From assembly GCA_030654555.1 (NCBI GenBank), contig JAURXG010000003.1, positions 1 through 11,403 of the forward strand: 11,403 bases of DNA, read 5' to 3'. This DNA is from Aquabacterium sp. (GTDB lineage Bacteria; Pseudomonadota; Gammaproteobacteria; Burkholderiales; Burkholderiaceae_C). The translations under genes were made by a program, and so were the position numbers. Of this stretch, positions 1 through 7,632 are shown piece by piece. How positions within the stretch are numbered: the stretch's first letter is position 1; the number at the start of each line of letters is the position of its first letter. The notes below the pieces were generated by a model. That model was given only the letters and a program-made list of their open reading frames with translations, had not been told where the DNA came from and made no database searches.

Positions 1-260
1 GGTGGGGCCGGCTCGTCGACCTCGGCGGCGGGTGCGGGCGCCGCCCGGGGCCGCCAGGCGGGCAGTGCCGGTGGCGCGTCGGTGCCGGCCTGTGCCGGTG
101 CAGGGGCCCCGCCCGGGGACAAGGCTTCGGCGCTGGCGAATGGCAGCAGCACCTCGCCGATGCTGTGCACCTGCGAGGCGTTGATCCGGCGCGCGAGCGG
201 ATGGCGGTTGTGCCAGGCCACCACGCGCGCCAGTACCTCGTGGAGGCGCAGCGCTTGCAT
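1..260 (-). CDS. Unrecognised protein, N-terminal part, runs off the left edge
   Basis: An open minus-strand frame starts with ATG at 258-260 and stays open for 86 codons to the window edge. It is the first ATG after an in-frame TGA about 50 nt upstream. The first ~47 residues look like a compact folded segment: MQALRLHEVLARVVAWHN, then HPLARRI, QVHSIGEV and LLPFASAEAL. From about residue 48 the protein becomes a Pro/Ala-rich low-complexity stretch, typical of a linker. I see no strong ribosome binding site. The WHNRHPLARRI and QVHSIG wording resembles conserved hypothetical proteins of Burkholderiales, but I cannot name a function and do not see the C-terminus. It lies downstream of the ETF-QO gene on the same strand with a 124-nt gap, so co-transcription is possible. 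The protein-like composition of the first 47 codons is why I call it coding despite its short visible length. Confidence 0.7.
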   Translation of the reverse strand, partial: MQALRLHEVLARVVAWHNRHPLARRINASQVHSIGEVLLPFASAEALSPGGAPAPAQAGTDAPPALPAWRPRAAPAPAAEVDEPAP

Positions 261-384
261 GATGCGACCGGATTGTTCGCGCGCGGGGCGGGCCCCATCG
301 TGCGATCAGCGGTGCCAACGCCGGGCTTTTCGGGCCGGTGCCCCGGCCGTCAGCCCGCAGGCAAGCGGCGCCGGCCCGCGGGCC

Positions 385-2070
385 TCACATGCCCGCGTAG
401 TTGGGCCCGCCGCCGCCCTCGGGCGTGACCCAGACGATGTTCTGCGTCGGGTCCTTGATGTCGCAGGTCTTGCAGTGCACGCAGTTCTGCGCGTTGATCT
501 GCAGGCGGTCGGTGTTGTCGTCGTTCTTGACGAACTCGTACACCCCGGCCGGGCAGTAGCGGCCCTCGGGCCCGGCGTACTTGGCCAGGTTGATGGCCAC
601 CGGCACGCCGGCGTCCTTGAGCGTCAGGTGCGCCGGCTGGTTCTCTTCGTGGTTGACGCTGCTGACGAACACCGAGCTGAGCCGGTCGAAGGTGATCCGG
701 TTGTCGGGCTTGGGGTAGTCGATCTTCGGGCACTGGTCGGCCGGCCGCAGCGCCAGGTGGTCGGCCTGGCCGCCGCGCACCGTCCAGGGCGGCGCCTTCA
801 GCCCCAGCTTGGGCATCAGCCACTGCTCGATGCCGGTCATCACGGTGCCCACCAGCGGGCCCTTCTTGAACCAGGGCTTGAAGTTGCGCGTCTGCTGCAG
901 CTCGGCATGCAGCCAGCTCTGCTCGAAGGCCGCCGGGTAGGCGGCCAGCTCGTCGTGGCCGCGGCCGGCGGCCAGCGCCTCGGCAATGGCCTCGGCGGCC
1001 AGCATGCCGGTCTTGATGGCGGCGTGGCTGCCCTTGATGCGCGCGGCGTTCATGAAGCCGGCGTCGCAGCCGATCAGCGCGCCACCCGGGAACACCAGCT
1101 TGGGCAGGCTCTGCAGGCCGCCGTTGTTGATGGCGCGCGCGCCGTAGCCGATGCGCTTGCCGCCTTCGATGTGCTGCCGGATCGCGTGGTGCGTCTTCCA
1201 GCGCTGCATCTCCTCGAACGGGCTCATCCAGGGGTTCTGGTAGTCCAGCCCCAGCACGTAGCCCAGCGTCACCAGGTTGCCTTCGAGGTGGTAGAGAAAG
1301 CCGCCGCCGAAGCTGCCGTCGGTCACCGGCCAGCCACTGGTGTGCACCACCAGGCCGGGCTGCGCCTGCTCGGGCGGGATCTCCCACAGCTCCTTGATGC
1401 CCAGCGCGTAGGTGGCCGGGTCGCGCCCCTCGTCGAGCTTGAACTTGGCGACCACCTGCTTGCCCAGGTGGCCACGCGCGCCTTCGGCGAACACGGTGTA
1501 CTTGGCGGTCAGCTCCATGCCGAGCTGGAAGCCGTCGTGCGGCTCGCCGTCCTTGCCGATCCCCAGGTTGCCGGTGGCCACGCCGCGCACGCGGCCCTGC
1601 TCGTCGTACAGCACCTCGGCGGCGGTGAAGCCGGGGAACACCTCGACGCCCAGCGCCTCGGCCTGCTCGCCCAGCCACTTGACGACCGCGCCCAGCCGCA
1701 CCACGTAGTTGCCGTGGTTGTGGAAGCAGTTGGGCATCAGCCAGTCGGGGATGGTGGCGGTGCCGTCCTCGGTCAGCGTCAGCAGCTGGTCGCCGGTGAC
1801 GGGTTGGTTCAGCGGCGCGCCCAGGTCACGCCAGTTGGGGATCAGCTCGGTGATGGCGATCGGGTCCATCACCGCGCCCGACAGGATGTGTGCACCCGGC
1901 TCGGAGCCCTTCTCCAGCACCACCACCGAGATCTCGCGCCCCATCGCGGCGGCGCGCTGCTTGAGCCGGATCGCGGTGGCCATGCCGCCGGGTCCGCCGC
2001 CGACGATGACCACGTCGTAGTCCATGGCCTCGCGCGGGCCGTACGTGCTGAGGATCTCCTGCGGTGTCAT
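385..2070 (-). CDS. Electron transfer flavoprotein-ubiquinone oxidoreductase (ETF-QO)
   Basis: A 561-residue protein of the usual length for bacterial ETF-QO. The family takes electrons from reduced ETF, loaded by acyl-CoA and amino-acid dehydrogenases, through FAD and one [4Fe-4S] cluster to ubiquinone at the inner membrane. An N-terminal FAD dinucleotide motif, VVIVGGGPGG, lies at residues 20-29 and is followed by VVVLEKGSEPGAHILSGAVMDP. A second flavin-domain signature is FPGGALIGCDAGFMN. The C-terminal cluster ligands are all visible: C506, C530, C533 and C536, the last three in CVHCKTC. The tail ends PEGGGGPNYAGM, typical for the family. I chose ATG 2070 because AGGA sits 9 nt upstream and MTPQEILSTYGPREAM is the usual Burkholderiales N-terminus. 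The frame could extend to 2172, but those 34 residues look non-coding. ATG 2025 (MDYDVV) is a less likely start. No etfA or etfB is in the window. The gene is divergent from the GGDEF-EAL gene. Confidence 0.97.
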   Translation of the reverse strand: MTPQEILSTYGPREAMDYDVVIVGGGPGGMATAIRLKQRAAAMGREISVVVLEKGSEPGAHILSGAVMDPIAITELIPNWRDLGAPLNQPVTGDQLLTLTEDGTATIPDWLMPNCFHNHGNYVVRLGAVVKWLGEQAEALGVEVFPGFTAAEVLYDEQGRVRGVATGNLGIGKDGEPHDGFQLGMELTAKYTVFAEGARGHLGKQVVAKFKLDEGRDPATYALGIKELWEIPPEQAQPGLVVHTSGWPVTDGSFGGGFLYHLEGNLVTLGYVLGLDYQNPWMSPFEEMQRWKTHHAIRQHIEGGKRIGYGARAINNGGLQSLPKLVFPGGALIGCDAGFMNAARIKGSHAAIKTGMLAAEAIAEALAAGRGHDELAAYPAAFEQSWLHAELQQTRNFKPWFKKGPLVGTVMTGIEQWLMPKLGLKAPPWTVRGGQADHLALRPADQCPKIDYPKPDNRITFDRLSSVFVSSVNHEENQPAHLTLKDAGVPVAINLAKYAGPEGRYCPAGVYEFVKNDDNTDRLQINAQNCVHCKTCDIKDPTQNIVWVTPEGGGGPNYAGM

Positions 2071-2079
2071 CCCGATATG

Positions 2080-2083
2080 TCCT
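2080..2083 (-). promoter_or_regulatory. Ribosome binding site fixing the ETF-QO start
   Basis: AGGA on the minus strand, 9 nt before ATG 2070. It supports this start over the in-frame upstream extension to 2172. Confidence 0.6.
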
Positions 2084-2172
2084 GTGGCTGTTTGATGGGG
2101 GGTGTCTGCGCCGTCGTGGCGACCCGGTTGGGTCCTCGCAGACGAACCGATGATTCTACCCAGCGGCTCCAA

Positions 2173-2196
2173 AAAATAGCACGAGCGTGCTATTTT
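2173..2196. repeat. Perfect 11-bp inverted repeat in the divergent ETF-QO / GGDEF-EAL region
   Basis: Arms AAAATAGCACG (2173-2183) and CGTGCTATTTT (2186-2196) are exact reverse complements, separated by AG. The AT-rich ends stand out in a very GC-rich sequence. It lies about 100 nt upstream of the ETF-QO start and about 150 nt upstream of the GGDEF-EAL start. Because it lies between diverging genes it is not needed as a terminator for either. It could be an operator for a dimeric regulator, or one copy of a dispersed hairpin repeat: similar AAAATAGC...GCTATTTT hairpins recur, as I recall, in Comamonadaceae-type genomes. With flanking A and T runs it could also form an intrinsic terminator hairpin. 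Confidence 0.6.
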
Positions 2197-2221
2197 GAGT
2201 GGTCGAGCCCTGGGCGTCCGT

Positions 2222-2257
2222 CTTTACCGGCCTTTACCGCGCCTGCCGCCGCGGCGG
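2222..2257. repeat. Short direct repeat and GC palindrome upstream of the GGDEF-EAL gene
   Basis: CTTTACCG occurs twice with a 10-nt period (2222-2229 and 2232-2239), followed by the perfect palindrome CCGCCGCGGCGG at 2246-2257. They lie 90-125 nt upstream of the GGDEF-EAL start and may be regulatory. GC palindromes of this size can arise by chance in such DNA, so this is weak. Confidence 0.3.
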
Positions 2258-2345
2258 TCTGCAGTAGGCTATCGGTTGAACAGCACCCGCGCACCATGCT
2301 CCCAGCTCCTCCGTTTCCTGCGGCCGGTCCGGTCGCTTGCGGCCG

Positions 2346-4448
2346 ATGACGGCCGACCTCCCCACCCGGCCTGGTGATCTGCCGCTGTCCGCCGCGCAGC
2401 GTGCCGAGCAGCGCGTGCAGCTGGCCCTGTGGGCCAGCGGTGAAAGCGTCTGGGAGTGGGAGGCGGCCAGCGGCCTGGTCAAGGTCGACGCGGCCGAGCC
2501 GACCGCGCTGCCGTTCAGCGCGGTCGAACAGGGCATGACGCTGGAGCAGCTGTTCGCCCGTGCGCACGCGGACGACCAGGAGGCGCTGCGCCTGGCCTGG
2601 CAGCTGCATCTGCGCGGCGCCCACCCCGACATCGACGTCAGCTTTCGCATCCAGAACGACGCCGGCCACCAGCGCTGGTTGCGCGTGCGCGGCCGGGCGC
2701 TGGGGCGCGATGCCCGTGGCCAGGTCGAGCGGGTGCTGGGCACGCTCAAGGACGTGACGGCGCAGCGCGAGGCCGAGGACTCGCTGCGGCTGATGGCGCA
2801 TGCCTTCTCCAGCACGCGCGACGCGATGGCGGTGATCGATCCGCAATGGACGGTGCTGGAGATCAACGAGGCGCTGGTGCGCCTGGCCGGCGAGGACAGC
2901 GGCATCATGCCGGGCTCGGACCTGCGCCAGTGGCTGAAGCTGGACGACGCCGTGCTGGCCGAGGTGCTGGCCGATGGCATCTGGCGCGGCGATCGCGAGC
3001 TGCGCTGCGCCGCCGGCGACGTGCCGGTGGAGGTGTCGATCACCGCGGTGCTGGCCAGCGACGGCCAGCGCCGCTGCCACCTGGTGGCCCTGCACGACCT
3101 GCGCGAGCGCCGCCTGTCCGAGGCCCGGCTGCAGCGCATGGCCATGGTCGACGAGCTCACCGGCCTGCCCAACCGGCTGGCGGCGCAGTTCCGCATCGAC
3201 GAGGCGCTGGCCCGCAAGGAGCCCTGCTTCGGCATCCTGTTCATCGACCTCGACGGCTTCAAGGAGATCAACGACTCCTACGGCCACGACCACGGCGACC
3301 AGCTGCTGGCCGCCGTGGGCCAGCGCCTGCGCGCCGCGCTGCCCGAGGATGCCGTGCTGGCCCGCTGGGGCAGCGACGAGTTTCTGGTGGTGCTGGCCCA
3401 GGGCAGTGGCGACACCGAGGTGCGGGCGTCGGCGCAGGTGGTGCTGGCCGCGCTGGCCAGCCCCTTCGAGGTGGGCGACCAGGCGGTGCGGATCACGCCC
3501 ACCATCGGCGCGGTGCTGGCACCGCAGGACGGCCTGGAATTCAGCCAGCTGCTGCGCAAGGCCGACTCGGCGATGTACGCCGGCAAGGAGCGCGGGCGCA
3601 ACTGCCTGGTGTTCTTCGACAGCACGCTCGACAACGATGCCCAGCGCCGCGTGCGCCTGACCAGCCTGCTGCGCATCGACACCGACCGCAACGGCTTCCG
3701 CTTCGTGGCCCAGCCCAAGGTCGACGCCCAGGGCCGGACCAAGGGCGCCGAGCTGCTGATGCGCTGGACCACCGAGGCCTTCGGCAGCGTCTCGCCGGTG
3801 GAGTTCATCCCGCTGGCCGAGAAGGTGGGCCTGATCCAGCTGATGGGCCGCCATGCCGCCCATGCCGCCGCCCAGCTGGCGGCCGCCTGCGCCGAGCTGG
3901 GCCATGCGCTGCCGGTGGCGGTGAACCTGTCGCCCAAGCAGCTGCTGCAACCGGGGCTCGATGGCCTGCTGCTGCATGCCTGCCGGCGCCACGGCATCGC
4001 GCCGTGCATGCTCGAGCTGGAGCTCACCGAGTCGGCCCTGGTGCACAACATGGACATCGTCGCGCCGATGCTGCACCGGCTGCGCGGCCATGGCTTCTCG
4101 CTGGCGCTCGACGACTTCGGCACCGGCTACTCGTCGCTGAGCTACCTGCGCCACCTGCCGTTCGACAAGGTCAAGATCGACCGCAGCTTCGTGATGGACA
4201 TCGAGCGCGACCCGGCGGCCACGCGGCTGCTGGAGAGCATCGTCAAGCTGTGCAAGGTGCTGGGCATGCGCACCGTGGCCGAAGGGGTGGAGACGGCCCA
4301 GCAGCTGGCCGCGCTGGCGGCGATGGGCGTGGACGAGTTCCAGGGCTACTACTTCGCCCGGCCGATGCCGGTCGACGACTGGCTGGCGCTGCTGGGCCGG
4401 CCCGGCGAGCCGCCGCCGCTGCTGCCGCTGCCCGACGCGGCCGGCTGA
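2346..4448 (+). CDS. PAS-PAS-GGDEF-EAL cyclic-di-GMP signalling protein
   Basis: About 700 residues. Domains in order: a PAS_3-like sensor at ~20-140 (ASGESVWEWE to LGTLKDVTAQREAE), a second PAS at ~145-260, GGDEF at ~262-425 and EAL at ~440-690. There is no signal peptide or membrane segment, so it is probably cytosolic. In the GGDEF domain DELTGLPNR (from 269) and the metal-binding FIDLDGFK (D301) are present, but the signature is GSDEF (342-346) instead of GGDEF, and no RxxD inhibitory site precedes it. In the EAL domain the motif reads ELL (469-471), keeping the catalytic Glu. The other key motifs are intact: VNLSPKQ, LELTES, DDFGTGYSSL (from 589), KVKIDRSF, VAEGVET and QGYYFARP. I infer likely c-di-GMP phosphodiesterase activity, with the GGDEF half weak or regulatory. 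ATG 2346 was chosen; an in-frame TTG at 2337 would add three residues. No strong ribosome binding site is visible. The ligand of the PAS domains is unknown. Confidence 0.95.
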   Translation: MTADLPTRPGDLPLSAAQRAEQRVQLALWASGESVWEWEAASGLVKVDAAEPTALPFSAVEQGMTLEQLFARAHADDQEALRLAWQLHLRGAHPDIDVSFRIQNDAGHQRWLRVRGRALGRDARGQVERVLGTLKDVTAQREAEDSLRLMAHAFSSTRDAMAVIDPQWTVLEINEALVRLAGEDSGIMPGSDLRQWLKLDDAVLAEVLADGIWRGDRELRCAAGDVPVEVSITAVLASDGQRRCHLVALHDLRERRLSEARLQRMAMVDELTGLPNRLAAQFRIDEALARKEPCFGILFIDLDGFKEINDSYGHDHGDQLLAAVGQRLRAALPEDAVLARWGSDEFLVVLAQGSGDTEVRASAQVVLAALASPFEVGDQAVRITPTIGAVLAPQDGLEFSQLLRKADSAMYAGKERGRNCLVFFDSTLDNDAQRRVRLTSLLRIDTDRNGFRFVAQPKVDAQGRTKGAELLMRWTTEAFGSVSPVEFIPLAEKVGLIQLMGRHAAHAAAQLAAACAELGHALPVAVNLSPKQLLQPGLDGLLLHACRRHGIAPCMLELELTESALVHNMDIVAPMLHRLRGHGFSLALDDFGTGYSSLSYLRHLPFDKVKIDRSFVMDIERDPAATRLLESIVKLCKVLGMRTVAEGVETAQQLAALAAMGVDEFQGYYFARPMPVDDWLALLGRPGEPPPLLPLPDAAG

Positions 4449-4483
4449 GCTTGCGCCGCCCCGGGGTGGGCCGCGGGGGCGCG

Positions 4484-4492
4484 TGCTATCGT
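4484..4492 (+). promoter_or_regulatory. Possible extended -10 promoter element upstream of the SDR cluster
   Basis: TGC followed by TATCGT resembles an extended -10 (TGn-TATnnT), 77 nt before the SDR start and just after the GGDEF-EAL stop. No good -35 is visible at 16-18 nt. It is the only promoter-like site I see in the 120-nt gap, so the three downstream genes may start here or be read through from the upstream gene. Confidence 0.25.
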
Positions 4493-4568
4493 GAACCGAT
4501 GCTGGCCGCCGACCCCGGCGCCAGCCCTGCAACCCATCGTTGATGGACTGTTACCGAAGCGACGCATC

Positions 4569-5351
4569 ATGAGCTACAACATCGATCTTTCCGGCCGCGT
4601 GGCCTTCGTCACCGGCGCCTCCAGCGGCCTGGGCGCACAGTTCGCCCGCACCCTGAGCCAGTCGGGCGCGGCCGTGGTGCTGGCCGCCCGCCGCGTCGAG
4701 CGGCTCAAGACCCTGCGCGCCGAACTCGAATCGATGGGCGGCGACGCCCATGTGGTCGAGCTCGACGTGACCGACCCCGACAGCATCAAGTCGGCGGTCG
4801 CGCATGCCGAGACCGAGATGGGCACCATCGACATCCTGGTCAACAACAGCGGCGTGAGCACCACGCAGAAGCTGGTCGACGTGAGCCCGGAAGACTACGA
4901 CTACGTGATGGGCACCAACACCCGCGGCGCGTTCTTCGTGGCGCAGGAGGTGGCCAAGCGCATGATCGCCCGCTCGCGCGGCGCGGCACCCGGCACCTTC
5001 ACCGGCGGGCGCATCGTCAACGTGGCGTCGATGGCCGGGCTGAAGGTGCTGAGCCAGATCGGCGTCTACTCGATGAGCAAGGCCGCGGTGATCCACATGA
5101 CCCGCGCGATGGCGCTGGAGTGGGGCAAGTTCGGCATCAACACCAACGCGCTGTGCCCCGGCTACATTGACACCGAGCTGAACCACGCGCACTGGCAGAC
5201 CGAGGCCGGCCAGAAGCTGATGAACATGACCCCGCGCAAGCGCGTGGGCAAGCCCGAAGACCTCAACAGCGCGCTGATGATGCTGTGCGCCAACGAGAGC
5301 CACTTCATCAACGGCGCGATCCTGTCCGCCGACGACGGCTTCGGCGCCTGA
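4569..5351 (+). CDS. SDR family NAD(P)-dependent oxidoreductase
   Basis: A 260-residue classical short-chain dehydrogenase/reductase, a normal length. The cofactor motif TGASSGLG is at 15-22 and the catalytic tetrad is complete: N117, S154 (NVAS), Y167 and K171 (YSMSK). The usual NNAG motif reads NNSG (92-95). The region after the active site, PGYIDTELNHAHW (from 197), is characteristic of a Burkholderiales SDR subgroup. The substrate is not deducible; the family oxidises or reduces hydroxyl/keto groups, and the neighbouring thioesterase makes an acyl-CoA or related substrate plausible but unproven. ATG 4569 was chosen because MSYNIDLSGRVAFVTG is the family-like start. The frame opens at GTG 4491, but the extra 26 residues do not look like SDR sequence. 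The ribosome binding site is weak. The stop is 10 nt before the YceH gene, so the two are likely co-transcribed. Confidence 0.93.
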   Translation: MSYNIDLSGRVAFVTGASSGLGAQFARTLSQSGAAVVLAARRVERLKTLRAELESMGGDAHVVELDVTDPDSIKSAVAHAETEMGTIDILVNNSGVSTTQKLVDVSPEDYDYVMGTNTRGAFFVAQEVAKRMIARSRGAAPGTFTGGRIVNVASMAGLKVLSQIGVYSMSKAAVIHMTRAMALEWGKFGINTNALCPGYIDTELNHAHWQTEAGQKLMNMTPRKRVGKPEDLNSALMMLCANESHFINGAILSADDGFGA

Positions 5352-5361
5352 GGCCAGGCCC

Positions 5362-6042
5362 ATGGCGCGTGCACTGACGCCCCTCGAGGCCCGCGTGCTG
5401 GGCGTGCTGGTGGAGAAGCAGGCCACCGTGCCCGACACCTACCCGCTGTCGCTGAACGCGCTGGTGGCCGGCTGCAACCAGAAGACCGCGCGCGACCCGG
5501 TGCTCAACGCCAGCGATGCCGACGTGCTGGCCGCGATCGACGGCTTGAAGAGCATGAGCCTGGTGTTCGAGAGCAGCGGCGGGCGCGTCAGCAAGTACGA
5601 GCACAACGCGGTGCGTGGCATCAACGTGCCGGCGCCGGCGGTGGCGCTGCTGGCGGTGCTGATGCTGCGTGGCCCGCAGACGCTGGCCGAGCTGCGCGCC
5701 AACGTCGAGCGGCTGCACCGCTTTGCCGACATGCCGGCGCTGGAGGCGGTGCTCGACGACCTGGCCGAGCGCTTTCCGCCGCGGGCGGTGCTGCTGCCGC
5801 GCGCGCCCGGTGCGCGTGAGCCGCGCTGGGCCCACCTGCTGTGCGGCGAGGTACAGATGACCGCCGCGCGCGAGCCCGGCGGTGCCAGCGACGACGACGC
5901 CATCAGCGTGGGCGAGCTGGTGGCGCTGAAGGCCGAGCTGGCCCGGCAATCCACCGAGCTGGCCGAGTTGCGGGCGCTGGTGCACCGCCTGGCCACCGAG
6001 CTGGGCGTGCCCACCGAGACCCCTTCCGATCCCACTGCCTGA
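5362..6042 (+). CDS. yceH: YceH family protein (DUF480 / UPF0502)
   Basis: 226 residues, close to the ~215 of E. coli YceH. The family signature is clear near the N-terminus: VEKQATVPDTYPLSLNAL (17-34), then CNQKTARDPVL (38-48). This is the hallmark of DUF480, which contains tandem winged-helix-like domains. The second domain follows at ~85-165 (RGPQTLAELRANVERLHRF). The C-terminal ~35 residues (ELVALKAELARQSTELAELR) are heptad-like and probably a short coiled coil. The biochemical role of YceH is not established; the winged-helix fold suggests nucleic acid or protein binding, which is inference. The start ATG lies 10 nt after the SDR stop, with AGG and CAGG just upstream. The stop is 8 nt before the thioesterase ATG, so it sits inside a three-gene transcription unit. 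Confidence 0.95.
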   Translation: MARALTPLEARVLGVLVEKQATVPDTYPLSLNALVAGCNQKTARDPVLNASDADVLAAIDGLKSMSLVFESSGGRVSKYEHNAVRGINVPAPAVALLAVLMLRGPQTLAELRANVERLHRFADMPALEAVLDDLAERFPPRAVLLPRAPGAREPRWAHLLCGEVQMTAAREPGGASDDDAISVGELVALKAELARQSTELAELRALVHRLATELGVPTETPSDPTA

Positions 6043-6050
6043 GCAGCGCC

Positions 6051-6473
6051 ATGCGATTCGACATTCCCGACGACAAGAAGCTGGTCTACGAGATGGTGAT
6101 CCCCATCCGCTGGGGCGACATGGACGCGATGGGCCATGTCAACAACGCCGTCTACTTCCGCTACATGGAGACGCTGCGCATCGACTGGTTCCGCCACATC
6201 GGCCTGCGGCCCGAGGAGCTGGGCGTGGGGCCGATCATCATCAATGCGTTCTGCAGCTTCATGCGCCAGCTGGAGTACCCGGGCGACGTGCTGGCGCGCA
6301 ACTACGTGGGCGCGCTGGGCCGCAGCACCATCGACACCTACGCCACGCTCGAGCGGGTGGACCAGCCCGGCGTGATCAACGCCGCCGGCGGCGCCACCGT
6401 GGTGTGGTCGGACTTCAAGGCGCAGAAGTCGGTGCCGCTGCCCGACGAGATCCGGGCGATGCTGTCGGCCTAG
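6051..6473 (+). CDS. Hotdog-fold acyl-CoA thioesterase (4HBT family)
   Basis: 140 residues, typical for single-domain 4-hydroxybenzoyl-CoA-type thioesterases. The signature RWGDMDAMGHVNNAVYFRYM (from residue 20) carries the catalytic Asp (D25, by analogy with D17 of the Pseudomonas enzyme), followed by the long hotdog helix and the strands VGPIIINAFCSFMRQLEYPGD. The enzyme would hydrolyse an acyl-CoA thioester to free acid and CoA in the cytosol; chain length or aromatic preference cannot be read from sequence. It is the last gene of the SDR-YceH-thioesterase cluster, 8 nt behind YceH. It converges on the AmrS gene with only 31 nt between the stop codons, where I see no convincing terminator, so transcripts may run into each other. 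Confidence 0.93.
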   Translation: MRFDIPDDKKLVYEMVIPIRWGDMDAMGHVNNAVYFRYMETLRIDWFRHIGLRPEELGVGPIIINAFCSFMRQLEYPGDVLARNYVGALGRSTIDTYATLERVDQPGVINAAGGATVVWSDFKAQKSVPLPDEIRAMLSA

Positions 6474-6504
6474 CGCGAACGCTGAGCGACCAATACTTCG
6501 TCGT

Positions 6505-7615
<1,111 letters not shown>

Positions 7616-7632
<17 letters not shown>

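Noticed and set aside
2071..2172. Earlier start of ETF-QO at 2172
   Set aside because: It would place the 24-bp palindrome partly inside the coding region and add 34 non-family residues; AGGA supports ATG 2070.
82..2349. 755-codon plus-strand frame opposite ETF-QO
   Set aside because: It is antisense to a clear ETF-QO gene. The product is rich in His/Gln/Val/Ala with no recognisable domain, as expected from third-position GC bias.
2190..4532. 780-codon minus-strand frame opposite the GGDEF-EAL gene
   Set aside because: A shadow of a well-supported PAS-GGDEF-EAL gene; His/Arg/Gln-rich product without motifs.
2456..4543. 695-codon plus-strand frame inside the GGDEF-EAL gene
   Set aside because: An out-of-frame reading of the same gene; Arg/Gly/Ala-rich product with no domains.
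4491..4568. GTG 4491 as an earlier start of the SDR gene
   Set aside because: The 26 added residues do not resemble SDR N-termini and would overlap the only promoter-like element; MSYNIDLSGRV is the expected beginning.
6474..6504. Terminator between the converging thioesterase and amrS genes
   Set aside because: Only a 4-bp stem (AGCG-CGAA-CGCT) without a T tract is visible in the 31-bp gap.
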